A stretch of 64,000 nucleotides of DNA from positions 124,001 through 188,000 of the forward strand of contig CATKHK010000021.1 in NCBI GenBank assembly GCA_949751835.1. The letters run 5' to 3'. Positions within the stretch are counted from its first letter, which is position 1. Each line of letters begins with the position of its first letter. This document shows, piece after piece, positions 42,355-52,454 of the stretch. The position numbers and the translations under genes are program-made. Source of the stretch: Blepharisma japonicum (taxonomy: Eukaryota; Ciliophora; Heterotrichea; Heterotrichida; Blepharismidae). Below the pieces are notes generated by a model. It worked only from the letters and a program-made list of their open reading frames with translations, had not been told where the DNA came from and did not search any database.

Positions 42355-43918
42355 ATGGTAACATTTTACTCAGCCAAGCTCCCAAGGAAGTGTTCAATCT
42401 AAAAAATCAGGCACCAGCTATAAAAAAGTTTCAAATAATTCCCATGTTGATGAGTCTCTCTTCGGCTCCAAAAAGCAATCCTCGAAGCCAGGCTCCCAAG
42501 CTGGCAAATCGGCGAGAATCTCTGAAAGCGAAGTAAATAAAATAAAAACCCAAGTAAAAGGCGGCACAGTCCCAGAAAACGCCACAGTCATCCCTCTCAG
42601 TGAAATTCAACGAATGAAAGCTGCGGCAGTTTTAAAAACCAAAGACCAGCTTATAGCAGAACAAACAGTCCTTGAAGAGCAAAAAGAGCAGCAGCGAGCA
42701 GCTGCTAAGGCTAGAAAAGAGCGCATGCAGGAGCTGGAAAAAGAGCGTCAAAGAAATGCCCCTATGACAGAAGCTGAGCGTGAAGATGCTGAAAAGAAGA
42801 AAAAAATCCGTGAAAAAGCTGGAGAACTACTTGACAGGGAGCATGACGACGTAAAGCACATGAATCAAATGGTTTTATATTCAAAAATCGTAACGGTGCG
42901 TGACGAGCAGCTGAAAGAGAAAAAAGTAATTGAAGAAGAAAAGAAGCAGACTGAAGAGCAGCTGGATTTAATGATGGAAATTGAAAGGCTTAAAGTCATT
43001 AAATATCACGATGAAAGAGAACAGAAGTGGAAAGAGGATAGAATCCAAGGAGCTAGAGTTTTAGAAGAACAAATAAAAGAACGAGATTTTATTAGAATGA
43101 AAGAACAAGAACTGCTAGAAAGAGAAAGGGCTCAGATGTTGAAACAAATTGAATCTTTACAGGAAGAAGAAAATAGACAAGCCCAAGAAAAAATGCTGAC
43201 TCAAAAAAAACTGCTTTCAGAAGTTGAACAGGCGAATAATAAAGCAATTCTTATTAAAGAAGCCAGAAAAAGGCAGGAAATAGAAGAGGACGAAAGGATT
43301 ATGAAGTACAACTTAGATAAAGCAAAAAGAGAACAAGAACTCATAGAAGATCAATTGAGGATTAAAGCCGAAAAAGAACGAGAAGTCCAAAGATTAAGAG
43401 AAAGACAAGAACGAGCCAAAGACAGACAGTCAGAACTCGACGCTCTCAGAGCTAAAAGGGCCCAAGAAGCTCAAGAAAGAGTGGAAAGAGAAAAAGAGTT
43501 CCAAGAAGCCCAAAAACTCGCCAAGATTAACGCTGAAATTGAAGAAGCCAGAATCGACCAAGCCAGAGAGCGAGAAATCCGAATGCTGATTCAAGCCAAA
43601 CAAGAGCGAGACGAGTTCGAAAGAATCATTCAGGCTCAAAAAGAAGCAGCAGACAGAGAAAGGATGATGGAAGAACAAAAAGCTCAAATCAGAAAGCAGC
43701 ACGCAGAGCAGCTCAAAGCCCAAATTCTTACTAATGACGAAAAAAGGTCTCAAGAGCAGCGTGAATATCTAGAAGAAGGAAGAAAACTCAGAAATGAAAT
43801 CGAGGACGAAAAGCACAAGCTCGAAAGAATAAAACAAGAGAAACTTCAAACTTTGAGAAAGGATGGAGTCCCTGAAAAATACACTGCAGAGCTGGCAAGG
43901 AAGAAAATAACCATTTAG
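42355..43918 (+). CDS. CFAP45: Cilia- and flagella-associated protein 45
   Basis: This 515-aa protein is obtained only if a 16-nt intron directly after the ATG (42358-42373) is removed, giving MPSSQGSVQSKKSGTSYKK. The tail of the N-terminus (SHVDESLFG) and the core VKHMNQMVLYSKIVTVRDEQ are characteristic of CFAP45 (CCDC19). The remainder is a long charged coiled coil ending KDGVPEKYTAELARKKI, also as in the family. CFAP45 is a microtubule inner protein of the axonemal doublet B-tubule and binds AMP in animals. Without the intron the first in-frame ATG would be at 42614 and the conserved N-terminus would be lost. Its 3' end is 20 bp from the convergent adaptor gene. Confidence 0.88.
42358..42373 (+). 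other. 16-nt intron directly after the start codon (CFAP45)
   Basis: The sequence gtaacattttactcag has A six bases from the end. It separates ATG from CCA AGC; splicing gives a 5'-terminal coding exon of a single codon. Confidence 0.82.
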
Positions 43919-43938
43919 TTCTTAAAATAAGATTAACA

Positions 43939-46284
43939 TTATTCTTTACCTGAAATCTGTGCAGAAATCACCTCGAGTATGGACTCACGCAGTTTTATGC
44001 TTTCACTGCGAACTGAGAGCTGGGCTGACATTGTTTGAGGCTCTATTGTACAGAGGAAAAATACAGCAGCTCCTTTTTGCCCTGCACCGAACAGTTGGAC
44101 TGGAGAAAGCTGAGGGATTTCTTGTGAATTGTATATTTTGAATGCCCCAGCAAGCGATAAATGCTGCATAAGCTCCTGCATTGATCGAATCCCTTGCATT
44201 TGGCATGAAAATTTCTCCTCTTTAAATGCCAGTCTTTCCCATATAGTCCAAAACTCTTCAGGCGGCCTTTGAATTCCTTGTAAAAATCTTGCTATTGTTA
44301 TTGGCAAATTTAAAAATAATGTTTTATTTTCAGAACCTTGCTTGATTTTTATGATTATTTTGGGGATTTTACCTGTAAAATCTTTGAGAGAAACTTTAAG
44401 CATACGATTGGCTTGGGCGCCTTGTGTGATTGGTTCTATTGAAATAATTGGGCTTATGAGGACAATTAGACCTTCTTTATCATAGCTGGTTACTTCTGTG
44501 TTGAGCTCTGTGACAGGAACTGGGGTTTTATTTCCTATATAAATCATCCCCATAATGTCAGATTCATTTATAGCAATTTGGATGCCGACTTGGAATGACT
44601 CATCGTCGTAGAGAATTCCTTTATCCATACAGTTGCAGATTCGATAAAATAAGGCATTCTGAATTGGAAAACCATGAGGTTGAGATGTGATATCATCTGA
44701 AGAATCACTATCAAAAGGATTTAAAGACGAATTTAGAGATTCTGGCACACGTTGTGGAGGTATTTTTGCATCTAATAAAGAAGGATTCGTCGGAAGTGGC
44801 TGCTGTGATATATTTGTTTGATATCCAACTTGATACCCATTTTGCTTTTTCCCTTGCCGCAAGCTTTGCAGCTCATTTTCTTTAATTTCTAACAATTTGG
44901 TCAATTTTTCTATATTTTGGTTTGCTTCTATAAGAGAGGCGTTTATTTGAGCTCCAGCTGCAGTTAAATTTCTAATATTTTCTTCTTGCATATACATTTG
45001 CTGCTTTACAGCTTCAAAAGCCTGCTTTAGCTGCATATTTTCAGTCATAAGCAAATTTAATTGGTTAGCCTGGTTCGAGTCATCATCTTGTCTGCTGTTT
45101 AGACGTTTTTTAAGAGTCTCGTTTTCTTGTTTGAGTAATCTCAAAGTGTCTGCATCAGTGGCTTTCACAGGAGTAGGCGAAAGAGCTGGATAGCCTTGAG
45201 AGATAGGCTCAGGAGATGGCATCATTTGTAGACGAGGATTGTAGGTTGCATAGTTCATATTAGAAAATGCGGGAGATTGAGATGATGGAATTGTTGGAGG
45301 GCTTCCAAATAAATCCAGGTCTAATATATTATTAGGCTCTTGTTTTCTACTCGGCTGGACTGGTTGCATCGAAGGAGCAGAATCATATTTTTTCCTATCC
45401 ATTGAATAATCTTGTCCAAAACTTTGCCCATTATCAATAATCATCTGCAACCTGTCATTTAAATCAAGCAAGCTTCCAATATTTTCTGGATTGTCAGAGT
45501 TCCCCAGCTCTCTTTCAATTTCCTTTTTTAGTTGTTTCAATTGTCCTAAACACTCGCTCATCATCTCTCCATCTCCTCCAGACGTTCTTAACTCATTATA
45601 AAAGCTTATAGTTGACTCAGCTCTTGCCTGCAAGCTTCCTCCTTCATTTCTAATTAAATGGCTTGCAACCAAATTCCCTGGTGAACTTCTTTCGTACATC
45701 TGTGGACTGTTTTGCTTTGGTGTTGCCGACAATGGCCTTTGATGACGCTCTGCACTTGTTTTAGGCCTGGAGCCTTTTTTTGGGAAGGTAACATTTTCTT
45801 TGACCAATGCATTGTAGGCATTCAAATATGCACTTGGTCTCCCATCTGGTGCTTTTCCAAATCTCTGTGCCCAAGCTTGGATATACTGCAGTAGATATAC
45901 TAAAAATTCTCTGGAAGCTTCTTTGTTTTCATCAGACGCCCCACTTACAGATCCAAACATGTCATCTCCTCTGTTATCCTCATGAATTTGTTTTCGGTGT
46001 TTTGCAAGAATGGTAAACCTACTCATTACTTTTTTCTGCGCAAAAATTAAAAAATTCGTATTGGCTACCATCATGCAGGCATTAAATAGCTTTAGAGCTC
46101 GAAGTTTGGCTGGAGGAGTAGCATGCTTATCTTTAATGATTTTTTTGATAAGAGAAATAACATCACGGCAAACCGCCAGCTGCGCTGTTTTTATTATTTC
46201 TGCAAGCTGAGGTGATGCCCTTTCATATTCTTCGTCAGATATGCAGCCCATTCGAATTAAGTCAAGAGGCTTTGAGTTTTGCAT
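43939..46284 (-). CDS. VHS-like / coiled-coil / alpha-adaptin-ear adaptor protein
   Basis: This 781-aa protein starts at ATG 46284 (MQNSKPLDLIRMG); the longer open frame upstream is AT-rich. Residues about 1-145 are an ENTH/VHS-like helical solenoid (LRALKLFNACMMVANTNFLI, EFLVYLLQYIQAWAQRFG). A Pro/Ser-rich linker contains DLDLFGSPP-type clathrin/adaptor-binding peptides, and NPF and DSDSSD occur near 555-565. A coiled coil covers about 375-480. The last 250 residues resemble the alpha-adaptin appendage: a beta-sandwich half, then EFWTIWERLAFKEEKFSCQM and a platform end AGQKGAAVFFLCTIEPQTMS with SESIKLRESILEVISAQI. The layout recalls GGA proteins (VHS-GAT-ear) but with an AP-2-type ear. It is presumably a monomeric clathrin adaptor. 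Confidence 0.72.
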   Translation of the reverse strand: MQNSKPLDLIRMGCISDEEYERASPQLAEIIKTAQLAVCRDVISLIKKIIKDKHATPPAKLRALKLFNACMMVANTNFLIFAQKKVMSRFTILAKHRKQIHEDNRGDDMFGSVSGASDENKEASREFLVYLLQYIQAWAQRFGKAPDGRPSAYLNAYNALVKENVTFPKKGSRPKTSAERHQRPLSATPKQNSPQMYERSSPGNLVASHLIRNEGGSLQARAESTISFYNELRTSGGDGEMMSECLGQLKQLKKEIERELGNSDNPENIGSLLDLNDRLQMIIDNGQSFGQDYSMDRKKYDSAPSMQPVQPSRKQEPNNILDLDLFGSPPTIPSSQSPAFSNMNYATYNPRLQMMPSPEPISQGYPALSPTPVKATDADTLRLLKQENETLKKRLNSRQDDDSNQANQLNLLMTENMQLKQAFEAVKQQMYMQEENIRNLTAAGAQINASLIEANQNIEKLTKLLEIKENELQSLRQGKKQNGYQVGYQTNISQQPLPTNPSLLDAKIPPQRVPESLNSSLNPFDSDSSDDITSQPHGFPIQNALFYRICNCMDKGILYDDESFQVGIQIAINESDIMGMIYIGNKTPVPVTELNTEVTSYDKEGLIVLISPIISIEPITQGAQANRMLKVSLKDFTGKIPKIIIKIKQGSENKTLFLNLPITIARFLQGIQRPPEEFWTIWERLAFKEEKFSCQMQGIRSMQELMQHLSLAGAFKIYNSQEIPQLSPVQLFGAGQKGAAVFFLCTIEPQTMSAQLSVRSESIKLRESILEVISAQISGKE

Positions 46285-46403
46285 ATTTATATATATAATC
46301 AGTAGTAAATTCAAATATAAATGCAATTTGGAGACAGCTACACATGATAAATTTTTTCTTTTACATGGAAATACTATTAGTATTATAAATTTGGACATCA
46401 ATA

Positions 46404-47150
46404 ATGGGTTGCGGCACCAGCAAAATGAAGGCTAGCGTATTGCTGACAATGCGTATAAATATTAGCGGAATCTCTGAAGTAGATCAACTATTCGCTAATA
46501 TTATCGAGCCAATAAACATGCTTGATAGCCTATCCCAAAATTTAGATGCGGCTTTCCAAAACTTCCAAATCTCTACAGGCACATTTTCTCACAAATTATT
46601 TAAGCTTTCAGACTCAATTACAATTATGCTTATAGCCTACTCTTCAAGCTGCAATGGAAGCTTCAACAAAATAAATTTAAAACTGAAATCGGAAAACCCC
46701 TATATCGAGCTAAACCCAATTTTACTCAAAATGGAGCACAAAGAAATATTTTCGACGTGGAATATCCTTATGGAAACTTATTTAGAGACTTCTTCGAAGC
46801 TGAATCAAATTTCTGAGCAAATTCTGGATTTTAATGAAACTTCTAGATCATATCCAGATCAAGCTAAAGAAATTGCGAATAATTTGCAATTAGATGCAGT
46901 CGGAGCAGCTAAGGCTATTTGATGCGTGGGGATTAACTTAGAGAAGCTTCGAATGGCAAATCAAGCTCTGAATGAATTAAAGAATACACTAAATGAAATT
47001 AAAGAAAGCACAGAAGAATTACAAAGAAAATTCAGCAGCCAAGCAGAAATTGAGAAAATTCATAGGATCGGAAGAGCAATCCATGACGCAAAGAGGTTTT
47101 CACCCAAAGATTTATGCCGCAAATATTATGACTCTACACATGCAGAATAG
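46404..47150 (+). CDS. Uncharacterised N-acylated (MGCGTS) helical protein
   Basis: This 248-aa protein starts MGCGTSKMK, a textbook N-myristoylation signal (Gly2) with Cys3 available for palmitoylation, so membrane attachment is expected. The body is all helical. It could be a BAR-like or four-helix bundle (LDSLSQNLDAAFQNFQ, LEKLRMANQALNELKNTLN), but no family is recognised. One TGA=Trp falls at AAKAIWCVGI. It is divergent from the adaptor gene, 119 bp apart. Confidence 0.6.
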
Positions 47151-47192
47151 TGTTTACATATATTTAGAAGCTTAAAATACTTTAATTGTGAT

Positions 47193-48353
47193 TTAAATCC
47201 ATTTTTTCAACTTAAACCATGCAAATAATATGACTACATCAGCTATACAAAATAAGAAAATTGTAGCAAGTGGTCAATAGTTGTCTTGATCTTGACCAGG
47301 GAGGCTTATATTCATCCCGAATGCCCCATCGACAAAAGCAATCAGCAAAAACATCGTTGATATAGCTGAAAAATATTTCATAGATTCACTAATGCTATTA
47401 TTGTTTTTTGAAATATCAAATTCGACCATTGAGTTATAAATATGTTCAGCATTTTTTAATAATTCCGCACAAGATTTTGCTTTTCGTTTTACATCTTTTA
47501 TTCTAGACTTTAAGCTCCAGAAATAATATGACATGTTCTGAGAAAGCCTTTTGGAATGCAAAAGATCCAATAAAACAGGAGTTTTTGGCTTAATTAAATC
47601 TTTCATAAAAATCAACTGTTTTTCCACCACTGAAAGCTTGGGGACATAGTCAAGCCGCCTTCTTAAATTGCTTTCATTAGAAGACTGCAAGCACATTTTG
47701 GCTTCTTCTTCTACCATTTGTGCCAAGAATTCATGATGTCTTAGTGTCAATTCAAAAATTTTATAATAAATCGCCTCGATTACGCTGCAGTGGTATTCTT
47801 CTTCTAGCTCGAGAGCTGGCTTTTCATTAGCTGAGCTACTATCACTTCCTGCGTGCTGGATAGGAGTGTAATTTAAATCATTTTTTAAAATTTCCTGCAA
47901 AGCATATACGAATTCAGTGCAAAAAATCATCATGAACTTTTTCCAAATCAAAAGCTTAACAGTTGAAGGAGACGACAATTGTGTACTAAAATCATTGATG
48001 CTTAATAAAAAATATTCATCGAATGATATGAACTGATTTTGGTTCACCGAAGTTGATCCTAATTCGTAATTAATTATTGGATGCAACTCAAAAGACTTGA
48101 TAATTTTCAATAAATCCTCATCAGTTGTGTTTTTCACAAGCATAATTCATGACTCATCTTCGCTTTCTTTTAAATAATTCATGCTTAATGCTTCTGATAA
48201 TGAAAATGACTGGTAAGAATTTTGATTCAAATTGAAAAGAATAATCATCAGCTTCTACTTAAAATTTACATCTTTTTCTGAGTTTTCTTTGTTTTTCATT
48301 TCTTCTATTCCAGTAGGTTTTGGCTTTAGTTTCTTTCTACACGAATTTCCCAT
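47193..48353 (-). CDS. CorA/MRS2-like Mg2+ channel family protein
   Basis: This 381-aa protein has two exons; removing the 15-nt intron 48255-48269 joins MGNSCRKK...SEKD to KLMIILFNL. The C-terminus carries two hydrophobic helices: MKYFSAISTMFLLIAFVDGA and the stretch after DNYWPLATIFLFCIADVVI. At the end of the first is FGMN, the GMN signature (usually YGMN) of CorA/MRS2/ALR Mg2+ channels. The preceding long helices (RRLDYVPKLSVVEKQLIFMK, SRIKDVKRKAKSCAELLK) fit the CorA stalk. The MGNSC start adds a possible myristoylation and palmitoylation site, unusual for the family. Mg2+ transport is inferred from the motif. Confidence 0.72.
48255..48269 (-). other. 15-nt intron (CorA-like gene)
   Basis: On the minus strand gtaaattttaagtag, with A at position 10. 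The unspliced frame would stop at its TAA/TAG. Confidence 0.85.
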
Positions 48354-48376
48354 TTTACTATAATTTATATATTAAC

Positions 48377-49852
48377 TTATAACAAAAATGCGAGAAGTCC
48401 TCCAATTAAAGCAGAAAGCCCAGCAGTAACCATGCCCCATTTTACAGTTTCCCCTTCAAGCCAAAACACAATAACATAAGGAGCAAGACCAAACATGACA
48501 ATCTGAGCAAAGATCGCAGTCAAATTAAGAATCTTGCTCCATTCTTTGCTTTGTTCAATTGAATGATGGATTTTGTCTTCTTCGCTTGGGATGTCTAATA
48601 AAAATCTCAATAGCGATTCTAGCTTGGAGCCTGTTTTATAAGCTGTTGAACAATAATCTCCTCTATGAGCATATGATAATTTATCACAAATTTTTCCATA
48701 CTGAAATTGAATTTCAAGCAGCAAGCATTGGGGAAGCAAAAAATTAGCACCTATAGAAAGCCCACATAGTGGGATTATTATGAACACCCATTGGAAATTT
48801 TCAATTTTATAAGTTGATAATAACGCAACTGCAGAAATTAAGTGAGCTCCAGCAAGAATGTAGCTATCTTTCAAGTAATTTTGTTTCCTTACATAAGGGA
48901 TAAGACTGATTATAACTAATGTTACTATTCCTGATAAAAATAAAGTAAAGGCGCCTCATGATACTCCCATATCAAAAAGTCTTCTATCTTCATTTGCTTT
49001 GTGCTTTTCCGTTATAAGCGCATTGGATACCCAAGATGTGGCATATATAGAAATCAATATATTACACCCAAATGTAAAGAAATAGCACATCATCAATAAA
49101 AGCATCTTTTTAGGAACAGACAATAAGAACTTGAAACCAGGGAACACAAAAAACGAGTTATCCGATTCTCGTCTTCCTACATATAGGGTTGGGATTGCAA
49201 AACACATAGAAATTAAATAAAAAATCGCAGAAAAAAAATATGTCAAAGTCATGTTATCTCCCACATTGTAATACATGTACAACGAATAAATTTCAAAACA
49301 GTCTATAGATGCTAGTAAAAAGCCGCACATCCTCCCTACGCATCCCCAAGTTATATAAGTTTTGAGTTTTTCTGTTTCTGACAAGCCTAAGAACATATCA
49401 AAAAGTGAATTGTGACTTATCCCCATCAAAAGATAGCCAATAACCCCTAGAACAAGAGAAGTGTTGCGAGCATGGGAGTTAAATAAAATGGAGCCTTTAA
49501 AATACCATTCAGATATTGTCCCTGCTGATATGAACATGAGTATTCCAAATAGCGCAAGTGAACAAAAAATGTAGCTTAATGTTTTTTTGTGTGAGGTAAT
49601 TAACAAGTAATCTTGGTAAATATATTTTTGAATTAAAGGCTGTAGACATAGGCTGAGAATGGACGGGAGTAGCCATAGAACTGATATGAAAACAATCGAG
49701 CAGTTTAGTCTGTTGAAATATGGATTAACAAAAACGGATTCTAAAGCATATTCTGAATAGAGAATACCAAATTCTATTGTGAAGATAAAAAAGTAGGATA
49801 ACCACTCTTGATCTTTTGTGGCACTAGGAAGAAGAAGAGTCTGATCGCCCAT
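48377..49852 (-). CDS. MFS-type membrane transporter, SLC45/GPH-like
   Basis: This 491-aa polytopic membrane protein has about 12 hydrophobic segments, with one TGA=Trp (MGVSWGAFTLF). The layout fits a sugar transporter of the GPH/SLC45 type: an N-terminal segment with EFGILYSEYALESVFVNPYF, a first-half glycine-rich helix (GCVGRMCGFLLAS) and a large central loop with a cluster of charges. The exact family is uncertain. The N-terminal DQTLLLP could be an endolysosomal dileucine sorting signal. It is tandem with the CorA-like gene (24 bp between). Confidence 0.6.
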
Positions 49853-50406
49853 AATTATTTCAAAAGAATAATAATGCTTAGCGTTAAATTCAAATTTTCT
49901 TCTATTAAGTCGAATCTATTGAAATTGATATAAAAATAGAATGAATATTATAAATTTTATATTTGGCAAATTCATTATTTTCATTTCTTTTTCTTTCCTT
50001 ATAATTTTATCTATGTAATTAGAAAAATTAGCATATGACACTGTATATAATCAAGCAAATAATATTTCTAAATCACACATTTTTGAGCTTAGAAAAGCTT
50101 ACTATATAGTCTTTGCACAAGCATTTTCAAAGTTCTATGATTCATTATTCTATGATTGAAATACCAAAGTTAGAATATTATTAGATACCTTAAACGCTAA
50201 ATAAGGATATAAAATGAGAATAACCGACTACTCAAAAACAAGTATCCAAGCAATGCCCTATTCACATAAAATCCTGATGCTGAAATTAATTTTCTCCAAG
50301 CAAATCTTTATTTTTTAATCCAATCACAAAAGCCAAGTCTTTACAGGAAAAATCCAAAATAGCTTCGTATTAATCATGCTTTGATTATTTTATTATAAAC
50401 TTCAAT
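49853..50406. other. Intergenic region with decayed coding sequence
   Basis: Apart from the relic described at 49941-50315 this stretch is AT-rich and featureless. Confidence 0.45.
49941..50315 (+). pseudogene. Decayed reading frame, family unknown
   Basis: From ATG 49941 one frame reads a hydrophobic start (FIIFISFSFLIILSM), a TAA, then a clean 60-residue stretch (for example ISKSHIFELRKAYYIVFAQA and FYDSLFYDWNTKVRILLDTL). Another TAA is followed by more coding-like sequence (MRITDYSKTSIQAMPYSHK) up to a third TAA near 50319. No 15-17-nt intron removes these stops in frame. It looks like a secreted or membrane protein gene killed by nonsense changes. Confidence 0.35.
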
Positions 50407-51297
50407 ATGGAAGACCAAATCCAAAGAGAGTAATTTTTATCTAGACCAGACGCACTCTGCCGTCATTGTGATTCCAAAGTTGCATGTTTTTCCAAGCCAG
50501 AAGCCACTTACTTCACAGCTCTAATTGTATGCATTGTTATCATGGTATTCGGAATATGGTCATTTTGCATCCTCCCATTTGCAATTCCACTATCAAAAGC
50601 AATAGTTATCAGATGCGCCAGATGCAACTCAAAGCTAGAAACTAAGCAGCCATTTGGTCTTTTCAGCCTAAAAGATGAAGTTTTGACTATAAAACTAGGA
50701 GACTGTGTAATTGTGATGACAAGGACCTACCTTTTAGCTATAACAATAGTCATTTCAGCACTTATCATGTATTGGTGGTATATTTCAATACCACCTCCAA
50801 AAGAAGTTATCTATAGTAATGCTACGTGAGAAGAGTACTTAAAAGACTGTGGGATGGAAGTTGTCCTTGCAAATGGAGTAAGGGCATCACAAAAATTCAA
50901 AACATTATATGAAGGAAAAACAGTCCAATGGGATGGGTATTTAGTAAGAGCTACACAAAACCCGGGAGGCTATATCTTTAGAGGAGATCATGCAGTTGTG
51001 ATATTGGCCAAAATGGTTCCGACTGAGTCAAATATTCATGCAGATATAATTTTGACGATGGATGACCATGATTTTGGATCAAACATAAGCACGCTGAGGT
51101 CACTTCAGAAAGGATCACATTTTAGGTTTAACGCTACATTTGTATCACTTGGGAATGAAAATATGCTTCACCATTTTCATGCTAGCTATCTTGAAAAATT
51201 AGATGGACACATGCAAATTGCTGATCATGTGCATATTGTGAATCAAAGATACAATGTAAATAATTCACCGTCAAAAGCACTAGATTCAGGACAATAA
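50407..51297 (+). CDS. LITAF-like zinc-ribbon membrane protein with OB-fold (wolframin-type) C-terminus
   Basis: This 291-aa protein is obtained after removing the 15-nt intron 50430-50444, giving MEDQIQREPDALCRHCDSKV. The pair CRHC ... CARC flanks a hydrophobic segment (ALIVCIVIMVFGIWSFCILP), the arrangement of a LITAF domain, which inserts in the cytosolic leaflet of endolysosomal membranes. A second hydrophobic segment (YLLAITIVISALIMYWWYIS) follows. The C-terminal 150 residues (WEEYLKDCG, YEGKTVQWDGYLVRA, ADIILTMDDHDFG, RFNATFVSLGNE and HHFHASYLE) resemble the OB-fold found at the wolframin C-terminus. The combined architecture suggests an ER/endolysosomal membrane protein. The function is not known. 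Confidence 0.6.
50430..50444 (+). other. 15-nt intron (LITAF/OB gene)
   Basis: The sequence gtaatttttatctag has A at position 10. It lies in codon 8; splicing creates GAA CCA GAC and opens the LITAF frame. Confidence 0.85.
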
Positions 51298-51545
51298 AAT
51301 ATAACTTATTCTATTAAATTACTAAAATAGTATAAATTGAAAGTATTTCTATGGAGAAAAAATTTAATGATATTAAAAGCTCGGAATCAGAAAGATGCTC
51401 TATTAAAATTCTATTTTATATCAGGATCATCAAATAAATAAACTATAATAAGTATTGGACTGGATATTATTTATCAAAAATCTTAATCTCAATTTCTTAT
51501 AGATTTTATATAGACAATTATTTTGACTAAGCAATTTAAAGTTAA

Positions 51546-52454
51546 TTAGGCTGAAAGAGCACGTAAGAGGCCAGGGGCGTGGAGTTTGAATTCAGCAGTT
51601 AGTCTTCCAGCTGAAAGGAAGACGTGGAGTTCTCCAGTGGTGTGCTCAGCAAGTTTTCCAAGGAAGCCGACTACTTGAGGAGGAGCTTGTCCCTTTAATT
51701 CAGCAAGGTTAGCTTTGGCTGCAACTCTTTGTGCTTTCTCTTTGACAGAGTCAGGTAATTGGCTTGCAGATCTGAACTTCAATTGGAGATCAGCGCTTTG
51801 GTAGACAGTGAGGACTCTAAGAACTCTCAGGATGGTGGTGTCTGCTTGTAAACCTTCAGCAACTCCTAATAAATCAGAAGCAAGGGTTGATGCACCGTGG
51901 AAGGCAAAGCTAAGTCTCAAGGAGTTCAAAGCGTCAACAATTTTGTTCTCGCTTGCAAGGATTGCTCCGATTTCGTGGCCAATATCGAATTCAAGGTGAA
52001 TTGTCTGATCATGTCCAAAGACGTGTCCAGCCATTCCTCTAACCATTTCTTGGATTCCTGAGAATTCAGCTTGTTTAGCTTCGCTTGGGACTCCACGAAC
52101 AACAACTTTAGTTCCGTGAACAGCGATTTCTGGGTTGAAGTGAGGAGAGTCTGAAACGAGTAAAGCATTAAGAGCTTTGGAAACATCATCTTCAGCAGAT
52201 CCGGAGGAAATTCCAGTCCAGACTTTAGCTAAGAGACCTTTGACCGCTTCAGCTCCTTCAGCTGAGGAACAGTTGATGACGACGTAAGCATTGAAGTCTT
52301 CAGGGGCAGATCCAATTTCAGCAGCTACAGTTTCTTTAGCTCTAGCTGAAAGATTGTCTCCAGTTGTTACGTGGATGAAAGCTTGGACACCAGGCTGGGC
52401 TGGGACTTCTCCGACTTGAAGGCTGATATCTGTCCTAGTTGTTCCTTCTACCAT
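51546..52454 (-). CDS. Ala/Gly-rich orphan protein, probably highly expressed
   Basis: This 302-aa soluble protein runs from ATG 52454 to TAG. It is rich in Ala, Gly, Val and Leu and reads like two repeats of an alpha/beta unit, with amphipathic helices such as ASTLASDLLGVAEGLQADT. There is no signal peptide or membrane segment. Its base composition stands out: one line counted (51601-51660) is 50% G+C, against roughly a third around it, and its only Trp codon is TGG. Strong codon preference is typical of abundant proteins. I do not recognise the family; a cytoskeletal or storage role would be a guess. Confidence 0.65.
   Translation of the reverse strand: MVEGTTRTDISLQVGEVPAQPGVQAFIHVTTGDNLSARAKETVAAEIGSAPEDFNAYVVINCSSAEGAEAVKGLLAKVWTGISSGSAEDDVSKALNALLVSDSPHFNPEIAVHGTKVVVRGVPSEAKQAEFSGIQEMVRGMAGHVFGHDQTIHLEFDIGHEIGAILASENKIVDALNSLRLSFAFHGASTLASDLLGVAEGLQADTTILRVLRVLTVYQSADLQLKFRSASQLPDSVKEKAQRVAAKANLAELKGQAPPQVVGFLGKLAEHTTGELHVFLSAGRLTAEFKLHAPGLLRALSA

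Noticed and set aside
46285-46401. N-terminal extension of the VHS/ear adaptor
   Set aside because: The frame is open but AT-rich and hydrophobic (FIILIVFPC, LYLNLLLIIYI) and overlaps the divergent promoter of the MGCGTS gene; ATG 46284 fits better.
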